The notes under the pieces: generated by a model
Told to the model about the DNA's origin: nothing
What the model saw: the letters and a program-made list of their open reading frames with translations, nothing else
Database searches by the model: none
Program-made: the position numbers and the translations under genes
Assembly (NCBI RefSeq): GCF_000376785.1
Contig: NZ_AQXX01000144.1
Span: forward strand, 62,001-126,000
DNA from: Hahella ganghwensis DSM 17046
GTDB taxonomy: Bacteria > Pseudomonadota > Gammaproteobacteria > Pseudomonadales > Oleiphilaceae
Direction: 5' to 3'
DNA: 64,000 nt
Shown: one piece after another, positions 15,632-25,727 of the stretch
Position numbering within the stretch: the first letter of the stretch is position 1
Layout of the letters: every line of letters begins with the position of its first letter

Positions 15632-16714
15632 ATGACAAGTCAACGCAAGATCAGCCTTTCGGCTTTCCTTCTGTCGTTTTTTGTATTGCAGGGGTGTTCC
15701 GATTCAAGTCAGAAGATGGAGGAAGAAAAGCCATTGCGTCCTGTCAGGACCATGGTGATCGGCTCAATGGAAGGCGCTAACTGGCGTGAGTTTCCTGGTA
15801 CGGTGGACGCTGCCCAGAAAGCTGAGCTCGGATTCCGTGTTTCCGGCAAACTGGATAGTTTGAATGTCAATGAAGGTGAGGTGGTCAAGGAAGGTGATGT
15901 GCTGGCAAAACTGGACGATACTGATTTCCAGATTCAGTTCAAGAGTCGTCAGGCCGATTATCAGCAGGCCCATGATGATTTCTTGCGTGGCAAGGCATTG
16001 ATTGGTAAAGGGGTCATCTCCCAGTCGGATTTCAGCAAACTTCAGGCTCAGGATGTTGCGGCCCAGTCCGCGATGGAGACTGCCCAAAGAAATCTGGATT
16101 ATACCCAGTTGAAGGCGCCGTTCAGTGGTCGGATTGCACGCCGTTACGTGGAAAACTATGAGGAAGTTTCCGCGATGCAGCCGATCTACGCGCTGCAGGA
16201 TATTTCTTCCTTACTGGTGAAAGTGGATATTCCTGAAAGCCTGATGATTACCGCCCAGGAAGGGACTGAACCGGACGTACGGGCTCTGTTTTCAGGCATT
16301 CCCGGAGAAAGCTTCCCCTTAAAGCTGAAAGAGATCTCTTCCCGGGCCGATGAAGCCACCCGTTTGTTTAATGTGACCTTTAGTATGCCGGCCAACCCAA
16401 AATACAACATTCTACCTGGTATGTCGGTCACGGTCAGGGGACGTCCACCGCAGTCCAATATGCAGGATGGTGTGGTATTCGTACCGCCTCACGTTGTGCA
16501 GGAAGACGGTGATGGGCGCTATGTATGGACGGTCAGGCATGAAAATGATACGACAGGGGTTGTCAGTCGTCAGAATGTCACCACCGGCGAAATTCAGAAT
16601 AACGGTATTGTTATTATGTCCGGGCTGGAAGTTGGCGATGAAGTGGTCACAGCTGGCATGAGTAAAATGCATGACGGTCTGAAAGTGCGCCTGACCACGG
16701 AGGGGAACCAGTGA
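15632..16714 (+). CDS. RND efflux periplasmic adaptor (membrane-fusion) lipoprotein
   Basis: The 360-residue protein has a lipoprotein signal (FFVLQGC, lipid Cys near residue 22). Its layout is that of a membrane-fusion protein: a barrel-hybrid half (EFPGTVDAAQKAELGFRVSGKLDSLNVNEGEVVKEGDVLAKLDD), a coiled-coil hairpin (residues about 105-160, ending in MQTAQRNLDYTQ-like MET AQRNLDYTQLKAPFSG), and a C-terminal beta domain. It would link the inner-membrane pump to an outer-membrane channel. AGGGAG precedes the ATG. It overlaps the pump gene by 4 bases (GTGA). No outer-membrane factor gene is nearby, so TolC or another shared channel is likely. Confidence 0.94.
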   Translation: MTSQRKISLSAFLLSFFVLQGCSDSSQKMEEEKPLRPVRTMVIGSMEGANWREFPGTVDAAQKAELGFRVSGKLDSLNVNEGEVVKEGDVLAKLDDTDFQIQFKSRQADYQQAHDDFLRGKALIGKGVISQSDFSKLQAQDVAAQSAMETAQRNLDYTQLKAPFSGRIARRYVENYEEVSAMQPIYALQDISSLLVKVDIPESLMITAQEGTEPDVRALFSGIPGESFPLKLKEISSRADEATRLFNVTFSMPANPKYNILPGMSVTVRGRPPQSNMQDGVVFVPPHVVQEDGDGRYVWTVRHENDTTGVVSRQNVTTGEIQNNGIVIMSGLEVGDEVVTAGMSKMHDGLKVRLTTEGNQ

Positions 16715-19700
16715 ATATCACACGCCTTGCGATAGAGAACAATCGGTTGACGATTGTTCTTCTGCTGGTGGTTGCTATTGCCGGAGTCATGACATTTCTT
16801 GGTATGCCCCGTGCCTACGATCCGGGGTTCATCATGCGGGCCGCGCAGGTAATCACTTACTTTCCCGGTGCCAGTCCTGAACGTGTTGAGGAATTGGTTT
16901 CCTCGCAGATAGAAGAAGCGGTAAAAGAGATTCCTGAACTGGACTTCGTGAAGAGCGAATCTCGAACTGGCGTGTCGATCGCGACCGTCAATATCAAGGA
17001 AAGTTACAAAGACATGCGTCCCATATGGGATAACCTGAGGCGCAAGGTTGAATCCATCTCCCCGGATTTGCCGGACGGTGTCGTCGGTCCCTATGTGAAT
17101 GATGAGTTTGGCGATGTTTTCGGCATTGTGATGACCATTACGGCTGAAGGGTTCAACTATGCGGAACTCAAAGACATCGCTGACGATGTGAAAACGGAAC
17201 TGCTCAGATTGCCGGATGTTGCCAAAGTGGAAATCTGGGGAGAGCAGGAAGAGCGAATCTTTGTTGAATATAACAACACCCGTCTGTCGGAGCTCGGTCT
17301 GTCACCCAGTCAACTATCGCAGGCCCTGGAGACCCGCAACATTATAATTTCCGGCGGTTCATTCAATCTGGGGCACGAGCGGATTTCCCTGGAACCCAGT
17401 GGTAACTTTGAGTCTGTGGAAGATATTGAGCAGACCATTATCAATATTCCAGGAACTGACCGTTTGTTGTACCTGAAAGACATTGCCACGGTGGTTCGCG
17501 GTTATGTGGATCCGCCGGAATCCATGTTGCATTCGTCAGGTGAGTTTGCCCTGGCAGTGGCTGTTGCAATGCGTGAGGGTGGCAATAACATCGAATTGGG
17601 TGAACAGGTGTCATCCATGATGAATGAGCTGCTACAGCAATATCCGTACGGAATTGAGTTTGATCTGGTCAGCTTTTCTCCTGCGGAAGTGGATCAGAAA
17701 GTCAGTGATTTTGTCTCCAATCTGCTGCAGGCCATTGCCGTTGTATCTATCGTAATGCTGTTTACACTCGGGTTGAGAACGGGATTGGTCGTTTCCACAT
17801 TGATTCCCCTGTCCATGTTGCTCGCTTTTCTGGTGATGTCCTATCTCGATATCGGTCTTGATCAGATATCACTGGCGGCACTGATTATCGCGCTGGGGAT
17901 GCTGGTGGATAACGGTATTGTGATGGCAGAGAACATCATGGTGCAGATGGAAAGAGGGAAGAAGGCTGTGGATGCCGCTGTTGATTCGGCCATGGAGCTG
18001 AAGGTCCCATTATTGACCGCTTCACTTACCACGATTGCGGCCTTTTTACCTATCTATCTTGCAGAGTCCAATGTAGGGGAGTTTACCTCTTCTCTGTTCA
18101 AGGTTGTGGCAATTACTTTATTGGCCTCCTGGGTTATATCCCTGACCGTGATTCCCATGCTGTGTGTCTATTTCCTTAAGGTGACCCAGCAGGAAGACAG
18201 CTTTAATTCCCGCTTCTATCGTACCTATCGCCGCACGCTGAAAACCATGTTGCGGAATCGGGGAGTAACACTCGTCGTCACGGTCCTGGTATTTCTCCTG
18301 GCAATGAAGGGCTTTGGTTATGTCCCCAAAATATTCTTCCCGCCATCAGACCGGAATTATTTTCAGGTTGAGCTGAAACTCCCTGAAGGAACGGCCATTG
18401 AGGAGACTCGTCGAGTTGTCAGTGACATAGAGGGATATATCGAATCGGAGCTTGAGGTCAATAGTGAACGCTCTGAAGGTGTGACCAAATGGGCGAGCTA
18501 TATCGGTAATGCCGGGCCCAGGATCATCCTGTCCTACAACCCAAAACCCAACAACAGCAGCTACGCGATGATGATCGTTACGGCCAGCGATGCGGTATTG
18601 GTTCCGGAATTGATTGATAAACTTGGCCGCTATGCGTTGGATCATCATCCAGATCTGGAAGCGACCATCAAACCCATGGCCAATGGCCCTTCAGTGGCAA
18701 ATCCTGTAGAAGTTCGCCTGAGTGGAACTGATGTGGATGTTCTGTTCCGTCATGTGGATGAGCTGAAAGCCAAGATGCGTGACATCGGCGGCCTGACGAA
18801 CATTACAGATGATTGGGGGCAGCGGATCAAGAAACTGGTCATTCATATTGACCAGCCTCGCGCCTTGAGAGCCGGCGTTACCAGTCAGGATATTGCTGTT
18901 TCCCTGCAAGCAGGTATTAGTGGGTTGGAGTTAACCGAGTACCGTGAAGGGGAAGATATTATCCCGGTCATGGTCAGGGCAGAAGGCGCTAATCGAAATA
19001 ATGTCAGCGGTGTCCAATCGCTATCCGTCTATGTACAGTCTACTGGAAAATCGGTACCACTTTCCCAGGTGGCGGATATTGAAGTGGTTTGGGATACCGC
19101 AAAAATCTATCGCCGCAATGGACTGAAAACGGTTGCTGTTGGTGCTCAACTGGATGGGGATATCACAGCGGCTGAAAAGTTTGCCGAATTGACCCCTTGG
19201 CTTCAGGAGCAACAGAAGGTATGGGGCACCAGTACCCGCTACGAATTAGGAGGGGAATCGGAGAGTTCCGGTAAGGCGAATCAGTCAATTGTGGATAAAC
19301 TGCCGATTGCCGGTTTTGTAATCCTGATTCTGATGGTGGGCCAGTTCAATTCGATTCGTAAGGCCATTATTATCCTGAGTACGATTCCGTTGGGACTGAT
19401 TGGCGTATCTGCCGGTCTGCTGGCGCTGGACAGTGCCATGGGCTTCATGACATTTCTGGGAATCGTTTCACTGGCGGGGATCGTCATCAATAATGCCATT
19501 GTTCTCCTGGAACGCATCAAGCTGGAAATAGAAGAAGGTGTCGACCACGGCCAGGCCATTATCAATGCGGCTCAACAGCGGACACGGCCCATACTGCTGA
19601 CGACTGCCACGACAGTGCTCGGGTTGCTACCTCTGTATCTGGGAGGTGGCGAGATGTGGGAACCTCTGGCGATTGCCATTATGGGAGGATTGCTGTTCTC

Positions 19701-19764
19701 TACTGTTCTGACATTGTGTGTGGTACCGGTACTGTATGCCACGTTCTATCGGGTGCGGGTGTAA
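16711..19764 (+). CDS. RND efflux transporter permease (HAE1/AcrB superfamily)
   Basis: The 1017-residue proton-driven pump has the duplicated RND plan: a membrane helix, a large periplasmic loop (about 35-330), six helices, a second periplasmic loop (about 555-860), and a final helix bundle. TM4 carries ALGMLVDNGIVMAENI, with one Asp in the proton relay position rather than the Asp-Asp pair of AcrB. The PRAYDPGFIMRAAQVITYFPGASPERVEELV start is typical of RND subfamilies distinct from AcrB. It begins at a GTG overlapping the adaptor stop. Cargo could be drugs, solvents or a natural product. Confidence 0.95.
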   Translation: MNITRLAIENNRLTIVLLLVVAIAGVMTFLGMPRAYDPGFIMRAAQVITYFPGASPERVEELVSSQIEEAVKEIPELDFVKSESRTGVSIATVNIKESYKDMRPIWDNLRRKVESISPDLPDGVVGPYVNDEFGDVFGIVMTITAEGFNYAELKDIADDVKTELLRLPDVAKVEIWGEQEERIFVEYNNTRLSELGLSPSQLSQALETRNIIISGGSFNLGHERISLEPSGNFESVEDIEQTIINIPGTDRLLYLKDIATVVRGYVDPPESMLHSSGEFALAVAVAMREGGNNIELGEQVSSMMNELLQQYPYGIEFDLVSFSPAEVDQKVSDFVSNLLQAIAVVSIVMLFTLGLRTGLVVSTLIPLSMLLAFLVMSYLDIGLDQISLAALIIALGMLVDNGIVMAENIMVQMERGKKAVDAAVDSAMELKVPLLTASLTTIAAFLPIYLAESNVGEFTSSLFKVVAITLLASWVISLTVIPMLCVYFLKVTQQEDSFNSRFYRTYRRTLKTMLRNRGVTLVVTVLVFLLAMKGFGYVPKIFFPPSDRNYFQVELKLPEGTAIEETRRVVSDIEGYIESELEVNSERSEGVTKWASYIGNAGPRIILSYNPKPNNSSYAMMIVTASDAVLVPELIDKLGRYALDHHPDLEATIKPMANGPSVANPVEVRLSGTDVDVLFRHVDELKAKMRDIGGLTNITDDWGQRIKKLVIHIDQPRALRAGVTSQDIAVSLQAGISGLELTEYREGEDIIPVMVRAEGANRNNVSGVQSLSVYVQSTGKSVPLSQVADIEVVWDTAKIYRRNGLKTVAVGAQLDGDITAAEKFAELTPWLQEQQKVWGTSTRYELGGESESSGKANQSIVDKLPIAGFVILILMVGQFNSIRKAIIILSTIPLGLIGVSAGLLALDSAMGFMTFLGIVSLAGIVINNAIVLLERIKLEIEEGVDHGQAIINAAQQRTRPILLTTATTVLGLLPLYLGGGEMWEPLAIAIMGGLLFSTVLTLCVVPVLYATFYRVRV

Positions 19765-19808
19765 TCCGCGCCCCTCACCAAAGCACTGTTCAGCCCGTTT
19801 GGAATGAT

Positions 19809-20195
19809 ATGTCAGAACAGGATACAACGATGCTAAAGAGTATTACCCCGATTCTCAGGATATTTGATGAGGTGAAAGCCAGGGAATTCTACCTTGATTA
19901 CCTGGAATTCAGTCTCGACTGGGAGCATCGTTTCGAAGATGGCATGCCGTTATATATGCAGATTTCCAGGGATGGAATAGTTCTGCACTTGTCTGAACAT
20001 CATGGTGATTGTTGCCCAGGTGCAGCGATGCGTATTGAGATCCGGGACATTGATCGATTGCATCATGCACTGAAACAAAAAAACTATCGTTACTTCAACC
20101 CGGAAATTGAGGAAATGCCATGGGGAAGCAGAGAGTTGTCTGTGAGAGACCCCTTTGGCAACCGACTGACGTTTACAGAAACTGTTGCTGCCTGA
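19809..20195 (+). CDS. Glyoxalase/bleomycin-resistance-fold protein
   Basis: A VOC-fold protein of about 128 residues: ITPILRIFDEVKAREFYLDYLEFSLDWEHRF, then MQISRDGIVLHLSEHHGD and SVRDPFGNRLTFTE. This resembles the group of small bleomycin-resistance homologues that bind hydrophobic ligands or catalyse ring and isomer chemistry. GGAATG lies before the ATG at 19809. The longer frame from 19656 overlaps the pump gene and is unlikely. It follows the RND pump by 44 bases on the same strand, so it may be part of the same transcript. Confidence 0.83.
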   Translation: MSEQDTTMLKSITPILRIFDEVKAREFYLDYLEFSLDWEHRFEDGMPLYMQISRDGIVLHLSEHHGDCCPGAAMRIEIRDIDRLHHALKQKNYRYFNPEIEEMPWGSRELSVRDPFGNRLTFTETVAA

Positions 20196-20331
20196 GCTTT
20201 ATTACAGGAGTAGTTTTTCTGTCTGTCCATTCGCCCTAGGTGTTCACCCTAGCTAGTGTCTGACCTAGTTATGAGAGTCTCCTTTAGTTGATAACTTTTC
20301 CGTAGCCAATATCAGGGGTAGAGGAAGAGTT

Positions 20332-23300
20332 ATGTTGGACTCATCAGCCGGAGTGGGAAGCTCCGGTTCGGATAACACCGTAAACGGACCATCATCTCAG
20401 GCTTATCAATCAAATCAGTCATCACACTCTGTTGATTCCGTGTCCAACGTGACACCTGCCCGTGGACAAGAAATCGATCAGTGGGTTCAGGACAACGCCC
20501 ATGCTGAAGACACGTTTGCCGGTATCGGTTATGACGATGCGGGCGGCGAACGGGTCAGCAAAGCATTGAATGGTGAATCTTCCCTCGGATTACTGACCTC
20601 TTCGGAAAAGCGTTATTTAGTGGAGTCCGCCACCACGAAATGGCGTATCTCCGGCAATACGGAAAACATCAGGGAAGCAGCGGAAAACCTTCAAAGTCCT
20701 GAAACCCGAAGTATTGTTGCAGGGGTATACGCAGAGCCTGCAGCCGTAAGTGATCGAATTCTTGCTGAAGGGGGCCAGGTTCTCTCCAGTCCAGAGGGGA
20801 GCGCTGCCGCGACTGAAATGCTCAGTATTGCAGTGGAACTTGACTCTGGGGCTGTCATTAATGCCTACGACGGCATTGAGGGTGCGCTTGGGCGTTCAGC
20901 GGGTGTACTTGATGGGAATGCTCGTGGGGAATTGTTGAACCGTGTTGCTTCTGGAGAAGTGAGTGCTGATGGTGATGGCATCAGCAAAATGGTGACGGCC
21001 ATATTTCTTAAATCCGAATCCTCCGAATTGGCAAACAGTAATTACCGGCAGGCGATGTCAGGTGCTCTGGCTCAGGTTATGGTTAACAGGGACGGGGCTT
21101 CCGGTGCTGAGCTGCAAGGCAATATTAATACCTTGTCTTCCCTCTATAACGACATATTGTCTTCGTCCGGAGGTCGTGATCTTTTAGCAAATGATGCTGT
21201 GGCACCTGAATTACGAGGGTGGGCCATGGCAGAAATCGCCAGTAACCCTTCATGGAACGCTCAGTCATTGCAGGACGGTTGGGACAGCGGCGTTGTCTCT
21301 TCCAGTTATGCGAATGAAGTTGTTGTCCGATACCAGTCTCGCGGAGTTGAGCCACAGGTTCTGGGTGGAGAAGCGCTCCGTAATACCATTGGTCAGGCTT
21401 TGGGGGTTCGCCCTGATCGGTTACCTGCCGCGCATGAATCTCCCGCAGAAGAACAAAGCCGACTTGATGCCGGACTAAACCACCAATATTACGGCGCCAA
21501 TCCCCGCATCGATGCCATCGCCACCAAAGTTCAGCAATTGGGAGGTGAGAACGCTGAAGTTTCCATCATGCCGGTTACAGTGACCAATGATGAGTTTGGA
21601 GCCGCAACATTCAACGTCTTCAAAATACAGGGAGAAGATGGGAAAACCTATTTTGTAGAAGATGCGGATCCGACCCGGCATTACACCGGTTTTGATGACT
21701 GGCGGGAAAACAGTCGTTTGCCGCCGGGTCAAATGACCTATGTGAAGGACATGGAATGGGGCGGAGCCAATACTTGCCCTGTTCTGACAACGGAGGCAAC
21801 TCCCCTGGTAACCGACACCTTTGGTGAATGGGCTCGCAAGATTGGTGATGGCGTCGCGCTAGGTGCAGGAATTATCGCCGGCGGGGTGATTATCGTCGGA
21901 TCAGGTGGAACGGGTGCCTTTGTTGTTGCGGGCATTGCGGGAGCCTATACCACTGCTCGGGCAGGTGAAGGGCTTTATGATGCCCAGGCTCACGGGGTGG
22001 ATATATCTGACCTGTCGAACGCTGAAGTTCGTGCCAACTGGATTGATGTGGCGGCGGGGACTTTATCCTTTGGCGCTATGGGGGCTGCTAAATTCGCCAC
22101 ATTGGCACGTGGTGCTGGAACAGCGAATGTGGCGGCCCGCGGGGCTGCGGGTCTGGAAATCGCGGCCAATACTGCTGATGCCGCAGCCGCCACTAATCAG
22201 GCCTATGATCTGGCGACCAATTGGGATCGCATGGGCAATGCTGACCGTGCCATGGGATTGCTTAACATCGCCTTCTGGGGAGGAATGACGGCAGCCAGTA
22301 CCCGGGCAGGTGGAGCCCCCATGGCGGATGCTTATAGTTTTTCCCGCCTGAGCAATCATCTTGAATTTGGTTCCCCCTATCCGGTCAGCCAAAATACTGA
22401 CCTGCCTTCGGGCCAGATGAGGGTTGCCTATGATACCGGGGCTAATGGCAGAGCAGCCAATATTCGCATTGAGCATGGTGGCGCCACGCCTGATGCTGAG
22501 ATGCTGGATCTGCACAGCCGGACGGCCAGACAGATGGAAGCCTCCGGTGGTTTGTTGGATCGTATCAGCACCCACCTGCAGGGTGGTCAGCAAGCCCCGG
22601 TCGGTTCTGCTGCCTGGGAAGCTCAGTTAGAGCTGAATAAGATTGGTCTCGAAGCCCAGTCGATCAGCCAGGGATTAGCTAATCCTGATATAACACCTGA
22701 TCAACGTGCGGAGCTTCAAGTTCGATTGGAAGAGCTTGAAACTGCCACAGCATTCGAGGCTGATCGTCTTGGCCAGTTAGAGCAACTTGGTGAAGGCTGG
22801 ATTGCCGCTCCAGCCAGAGGGGCCATACAGGCACGGGATAAAGGTTGGCCGGAAGCTCCAGAGGGTTATGTTTGGGTGGCGGGGGCATCAGTACCGCATC
22901 TACGGCGATTGGACCCTTCAGACTCCTCAAAGATGTACTATGACGAGGCTTCCGGGAAGTTCTCCGAGACTGTCGGCATGCCTCCCATGCAACGGGTTGG
23001 CCACGGAGAAAATAAGGTAGACTGGAAACCGGATGAAAGTGGACAAATAGTAGAAGTCACGGCAACGTTGAGAGAGTATTACAACTATGCCAAACGATCT
23101 TCAGCTGAGTTGTCAGCTCAAGGGGTCACGACTCGCACTAATGGTATTGAGGGAGATCATGCGGGTCATATTATCGGACACCGTTTCGTTCTTGATCAGG
23201 GACTTAAAAACCTGTTCCCACAGGACGCCAACTTAAATACCGGGGCATATAAAACCCTGGAAAATGAGCTGGCTGACTGGATTGCAGCAGGTTGTAATGT

Positions 23301-23508
23301 GAAAATTAATGTTAAGCTTAATAACTATCAAAATGGTCGCCCGACAGAAATAGAAGTCAGTTATCGAGTATTTGATACTAATACGGGCAAACAAGTTCAT
23401 AGGGACATCGGCCTGTTTGCTAACGAGAGTAATCAAAGCTTCAATCGTCTCGGCAAGGCAGAAATTGATAATTTGTTGGCAATAAGTCGGGGTACTGGGG
23501 GGGAATAA
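20332..23508 (+). CDS. Polymorphic toxin with DUF4781-like carrier and C-terminal DNA/RNA nuclease
   Basis: The protein has 1058 residues and no signal peptide. Residues 1-45 are Ser/Gly/Asn-rich. About 45-500 is a helical region resembling DUF4781 proteins. About 503-530 is a Gly/Ala/Ile membrane-like stretch (IGDGVALGAGIIAGGVIIVG), and to about 660 the sequence stays Ala-rich. The C-terminal toxin is a non-specific nuclease of the Endonuclea_NS_2 kind: GDHAGHIIGHRF (942-946 DHAGH), KNLFPQDANLNTGAYK (959-973), then a beta-rich end. The His of the DxxGH motif would be catalytic and Asn 967 a metal ligand. AGAGGAAGAG precedes the ATG. Secretion route is not shown here; DUF4781 toxins lack a visible Sec signal. 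The immunity gene follows at once. Confidence 0.88.
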   Translation: MLDSSAGVGSSGSDNTVNGPSSQAYQSNQSSHSVDSVSNVTPARGQEIDQWVQDNAHAEDTFAGIGYDDAGGERVSKALNGESSLGLLTSSEKRYLVESATTKWRISGNTENIREAAENLQSPETRSIVAGVYAEPAAVSDRILAEGGQVLSSPEGSAAATEMLSIAVELDSGAVINAYDGIEGALGRSAGVLDGNARGELLNRVASGEVSADGDGISKMVTAIFLKSESSELANSNYRQAMSGALAQVMVNRDGASGAELQGNINTLSSLYNDILSSSGGRDLLANDAVAPELRGWAMAEIASNPSWNAQSLQDGWDSGVVSSSYANEVVVRYQSRGVEPQVLGGEALRNTIGQALGVRPDRLPAAHESPAEEQSRLDAGLNHQYYGANPRIDAIATKVQQLGGENAEVSIMPVTVTNDEFGAATFNVFKIQGEDGKTYFVEDADPTRHYTGFDDWRENSRLPPGQMTYVKDMEWGGANTCPVLTTEATPLVTDTFGEWARKIGDGVALGAGIIAGGVIIVGSGGTGAFVVAGIAGAYTTARAGEGLYDAQAHGVDISDLSNAEVRANWIDVAAGTLSFGAMGAAKFATLARGAGTANVAARGAAGLEIAANTADAAAATNQAYDLATNWDRMGNADRAMGLLNIAFWGGMTAASTRAGGAPMADAYSFSRLSNHLEFGSPYPVSQNTDLPSGQMRVAYDTGANGRAANIRIEHGGATPDAEMLDLHSRTARQMEASGGLLDRISTHLQGGQQAPVGSAAWEAQLELNKIGLEAQSISQGLANPDITPDQRAELQVRLEELETATAFEADRLGQLEQLGEGWIAAPARGAIQARDKGWPEAPEGYVWVAGASVPHLRRLDPSDSSKMYYDEASGKFSETVGMPPMQRVGHGENKVDWKPDESGQIVEVTATLREYYNYAKRSSAELSAQGVTTRTNGIEGDHAGHIIGHRFVLDQGLKNLFPQDANLNTGAYKTLENELADWIAAGCNVKINVKLNNYQNGRPTEIEVSYRVFDTNTGKQVHRDIGLFANESNQSFNRLGKAEIDNLLAISRGTGGE

Positions 23509-23904
23509 GTGGATAAGAGTGTTTCTAATGAATTGATAATGGAAATCGGTTCTATCATTTTGAGAAGTGAAGAATATGCAGATGATAAGTGGGTTGGTAT
23601 CTCTGTCGTTGGGAACTTTTCTCACGGCCAGCAAAGAATGAACGGCTACGCGTATTTCGAAGACGGAGATTATGAAGCTCGGGTTCCTGATGTTGATGCT
23701 CTGCGAAAGCTGCGGCAACTGCGTGAGGAAATGAAAAAAGAAAAAGGTCAGGAATGGCACCAATGCCTAGTACATGTTACTCGCCCGGACTTTAAAATAA
23801 ATATTAAGTTTGAATACGATGATCCGGATCGATGGAAGCTTAAGAATATTTCTCGGGATATGAAAGAATATGCTGATTCTCTTAAGCCACCAGTATCTGC
23901 TTGA
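23509..23904 (+). CDS. Probable immunity protein for the nuclease toxin (YezG/DUF600-like)
   Basis: The 131-residue acidic, soluble protein starts at a GTG directly after the toxin TAA with no gap. It reads like YezG/DUF600-type immunity proteins: WVGISVVGNFSHGQQRMNGYAYFEDGDYEARVPD, then LRQLREEMKKEKGQEWHQCLVHVTRPDFKINIKFEYDDPDRWKL. Those proteins bind and block a nuclease toxin, and the adjacency makes that the likely role. The family match is by eye and only moderately sure. Confidence 0.75.
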   Translation: MDKSVSNELIMEIGSIILRSEEYADDKWVGISVVGNFSHGQQRMNGYAYFEDGDYEARVPDVDALRKLRQLREEMKKEKGQEWHQCLVHVTRPDFKINIKFEYDDPDRWKLKNISRDMKEYADSLKPPVSA

Positions 23905-23937
23905 TCAATTTGACTCTGCATGTTGAGTAGTTTGTAT

Positions 23938-25512
23938 CTAATGGAGTCTGGCTTCAGAATCACATCCAGTGAGAGAGGCTGGGCGTACATCTCCCGAAAT
24001 AAATCTGGCCGCCACTTCACCCGCGCACAAGGATGAGCTTAAAACATCATGGGATTGTTTAAAGGAAACCACGTAGCTGTTTGAGAAGTTGGATTGCAGG
24101 TCCAGAACATCTTTTAACGGCGTGACCGTGTCATATTCTCCCTGTAGGAATAATGTTGGAATCGAGGTTTTAACCGGCTCTGCTTCAATAGGATCCCCGC
24201 CTGAGACCTGCATTTCGTCACACAAGTCGTCGTCTTCCGGAATCATGGTTAAAAGCGTTTTCAGTTGTCCTTCAGGAAGGGCATCCAATTCACTCCTGAT
24301 ATGGTCAAAATCAGTAAAAGGCTTGGTTTCATAGCAGTAGTGACTACTGAAACTAAGATCGCCGTAGAATTCATCCACCTGGAAAACAAAATAGTCCACA
24401 AGGTAAGGCATCAGTGATGACAAGTCTCGCTGCTCCATATCGGTGATGATGACCGGCAATTCCCGAAAAATCTGTTTGCCATAGAGGCCCTGAACAATGC
24501 TGGAAACGAATCTGGTTCCGTTAAGTACGATAGTGAAGTCGGTTTCCTCTCCCCAAAAGTCCAGTTTTGTCCTGATAGGTTTCTCGTTGAGCTGATTGTA
24601 TAGCTTCCAGAAACGGTCTTCTGTGTTGTCGATGGACAGCTTGCAATCGTCTGAAGTGGTGCAGTAATTTAACAGCTTATTTAAAGGGCCAATACTTTTC
24701 TCAAGATATCGATAATCGCCTTTCAGTTGAGGAAAGGCCGCACTGTCCAGAATCATCGTTCTAACAGAACTGGGGTATTCCCGAGTAATAATCTGAGCAT
24801 AGACACTGCCGTAAGATACGCCTATCAGATTCCACTGATCGACATCGACGGCACGACGGAGAAATTCCACATCATTGGCAACAGCAAGGCTGTTGTATTG
24901 AGAGAAATCAACGCCCTGGTCCCTGAATTCATTGATACAGTTCTGATAGTCTTCAGTGCTGGCTTCATAGTCCTCTTTGATACTGAGATTCTCGCCCCAT
25001 CTGAAGAACTCATTTTCTGCGAATATGCCGCAATTGAGTAAAGGCTCTGCCAGACCTGCTCCTCTGGGATCCATGACGTATAAATCCCTTCCTTGATCCA
25101 GCGACAGTTCACGATGGATGTCGATGAAGTACATCATGGAGTCCGTATCATCCAGATACATCGCAGATCCTGGTCCCCCGGCACCCAAGTGCAAGACCGG
25201 CGTCCTTTTATGGTTGCGTTTATTGCTTTTGAAAACAGCTACCGGGAAGGATATGGCGTGGCTGTCTGGGTTCTGATGGTTCTCAGGGACGTGCATTTGA
25301 TAGCAAGCACTGTTTTCCCAGACATTCGCCTGGTCAAACCAGCAGGGCACAGGCTGGAGCAGTTCGCCGAAGAATTCGGCGGGCTGGTTAAGGAAAATAC
25401 TTTTTCCTTTGTGAACAGTTTGGTCGGGCTGAACAGCGGCGGCTTCGGAAGCAGCTTCTACACAGATTGGAAGGAAAACTAACAGTAGGCTGATGAAATG
25501 CTTGGCCGTCAT
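23938..25512 (-). CDS. Secreted alpha/beta hydrolase (S33/TAP-like peptidase)
   Basis: A 524-residue protein with a signal peptide ending near residue 20 (LLLVFLPICVEA). The oxyanion region VLHLGAGGPGSAMY, RGAGLAEPLLNC and the nucleophile GVSYGS (near residue 231) are followed by a TAP-like C-terminus with SIPTLFLQGEYDTVTPL (Asp) and QSHDVL (His). The layout is that of tripeptidyl aminopeptidase-like hydrolases, which cleave short peptides or esters in the periplasm. It converges on the immunity gene, with 33 bases between their stop codons. Confidence 0.87.
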   Translation of the reverse strand: MTAKHFISLLLVFLPICVEAASEAAAVQPDQTVHKGKSIFLNQPAEFFGELLQPVPCWFDQANVWENSACYQMHVPENHQNPDSHAISFPVAVFKSNKRNHKRTPVLHLGAGGPGSAMYLDDTDSMMYFIDIHRELSLDQGRDLYVMDPRGAGLAEPLLNCGIFAENEFFRWGENLSIKEDYEASTEDYQNCINEFRDQGVDFSQYNSLAVANDVEFLRRAVDVDQWNLIGVSYGSVYAQIITREYPSSVRTMILDSAAFPQLKGDYRYLEKSIGPLNKLLNYCTTSDDCKLSIDNTEDRFWKLYNQLNEKPIRTKLDFWGEETDFTIVLNGTRFVSSIVQGLYGKQIFRELPVIITDMEQRDLSSLMPYLVDYFVFQVDEFYGDLSFSSHYCYETKPFTDFDHIRSELDALPEGQLKTLLTMIPEDDDLCDEMQVSGGDPIEAEPVKTSIPTLFLQGEYDTVTPLKDVLDLQSNFSNSYVVSFKQSHDVLSSSLCAGEVAARFISGDVRPASLTGCDSEARLH

Positions 25513-25632
25513 GAAACTCTGTCATCCGGAATAAAACGCTACAGGTGCTGGCCTCATTTAAGGCAACAGCATTAGAAGATCAATATGATAAGGAATTATT
25601 CTGTTGGGGAGAAACAATTTGAGACCTAATTG

Positions 25633-25684
25633 GCACCATCAGGTGCTGATTAACCGGGCCAGACACCTGATAGCGTCTGACCCG
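25633..25684 (-). terminator. Nested inverted repeats after norZ
   Basis: Downstream of norZ two hairpins compete. CGGGCCAGAC (25655-25664) pairs with GTCTGACCCG (25675-25684) around a 10-base loop, with one G-U pair on the minus strand. GCACC-ATCA-GGTGC (25633-25646) forms a smaller one. ATCAGGTG and CACCTGAT can also pair across them. There is no long T-run, so termination efficiency is uncertain. Confidence 0.5.
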
Positions 25685-25727
25685 TGGTCTAGATATATCG
25701 CCAATGTAAGGCAAGTGAAACAGATTG

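Noticed and set aside
22063-22593. 176-codon minus-strand frame within the toxin gene
   Set aside because: It runs opposite an Ala/Gly-rich stretch of a well-supported protein, which often yields long spurious frames.
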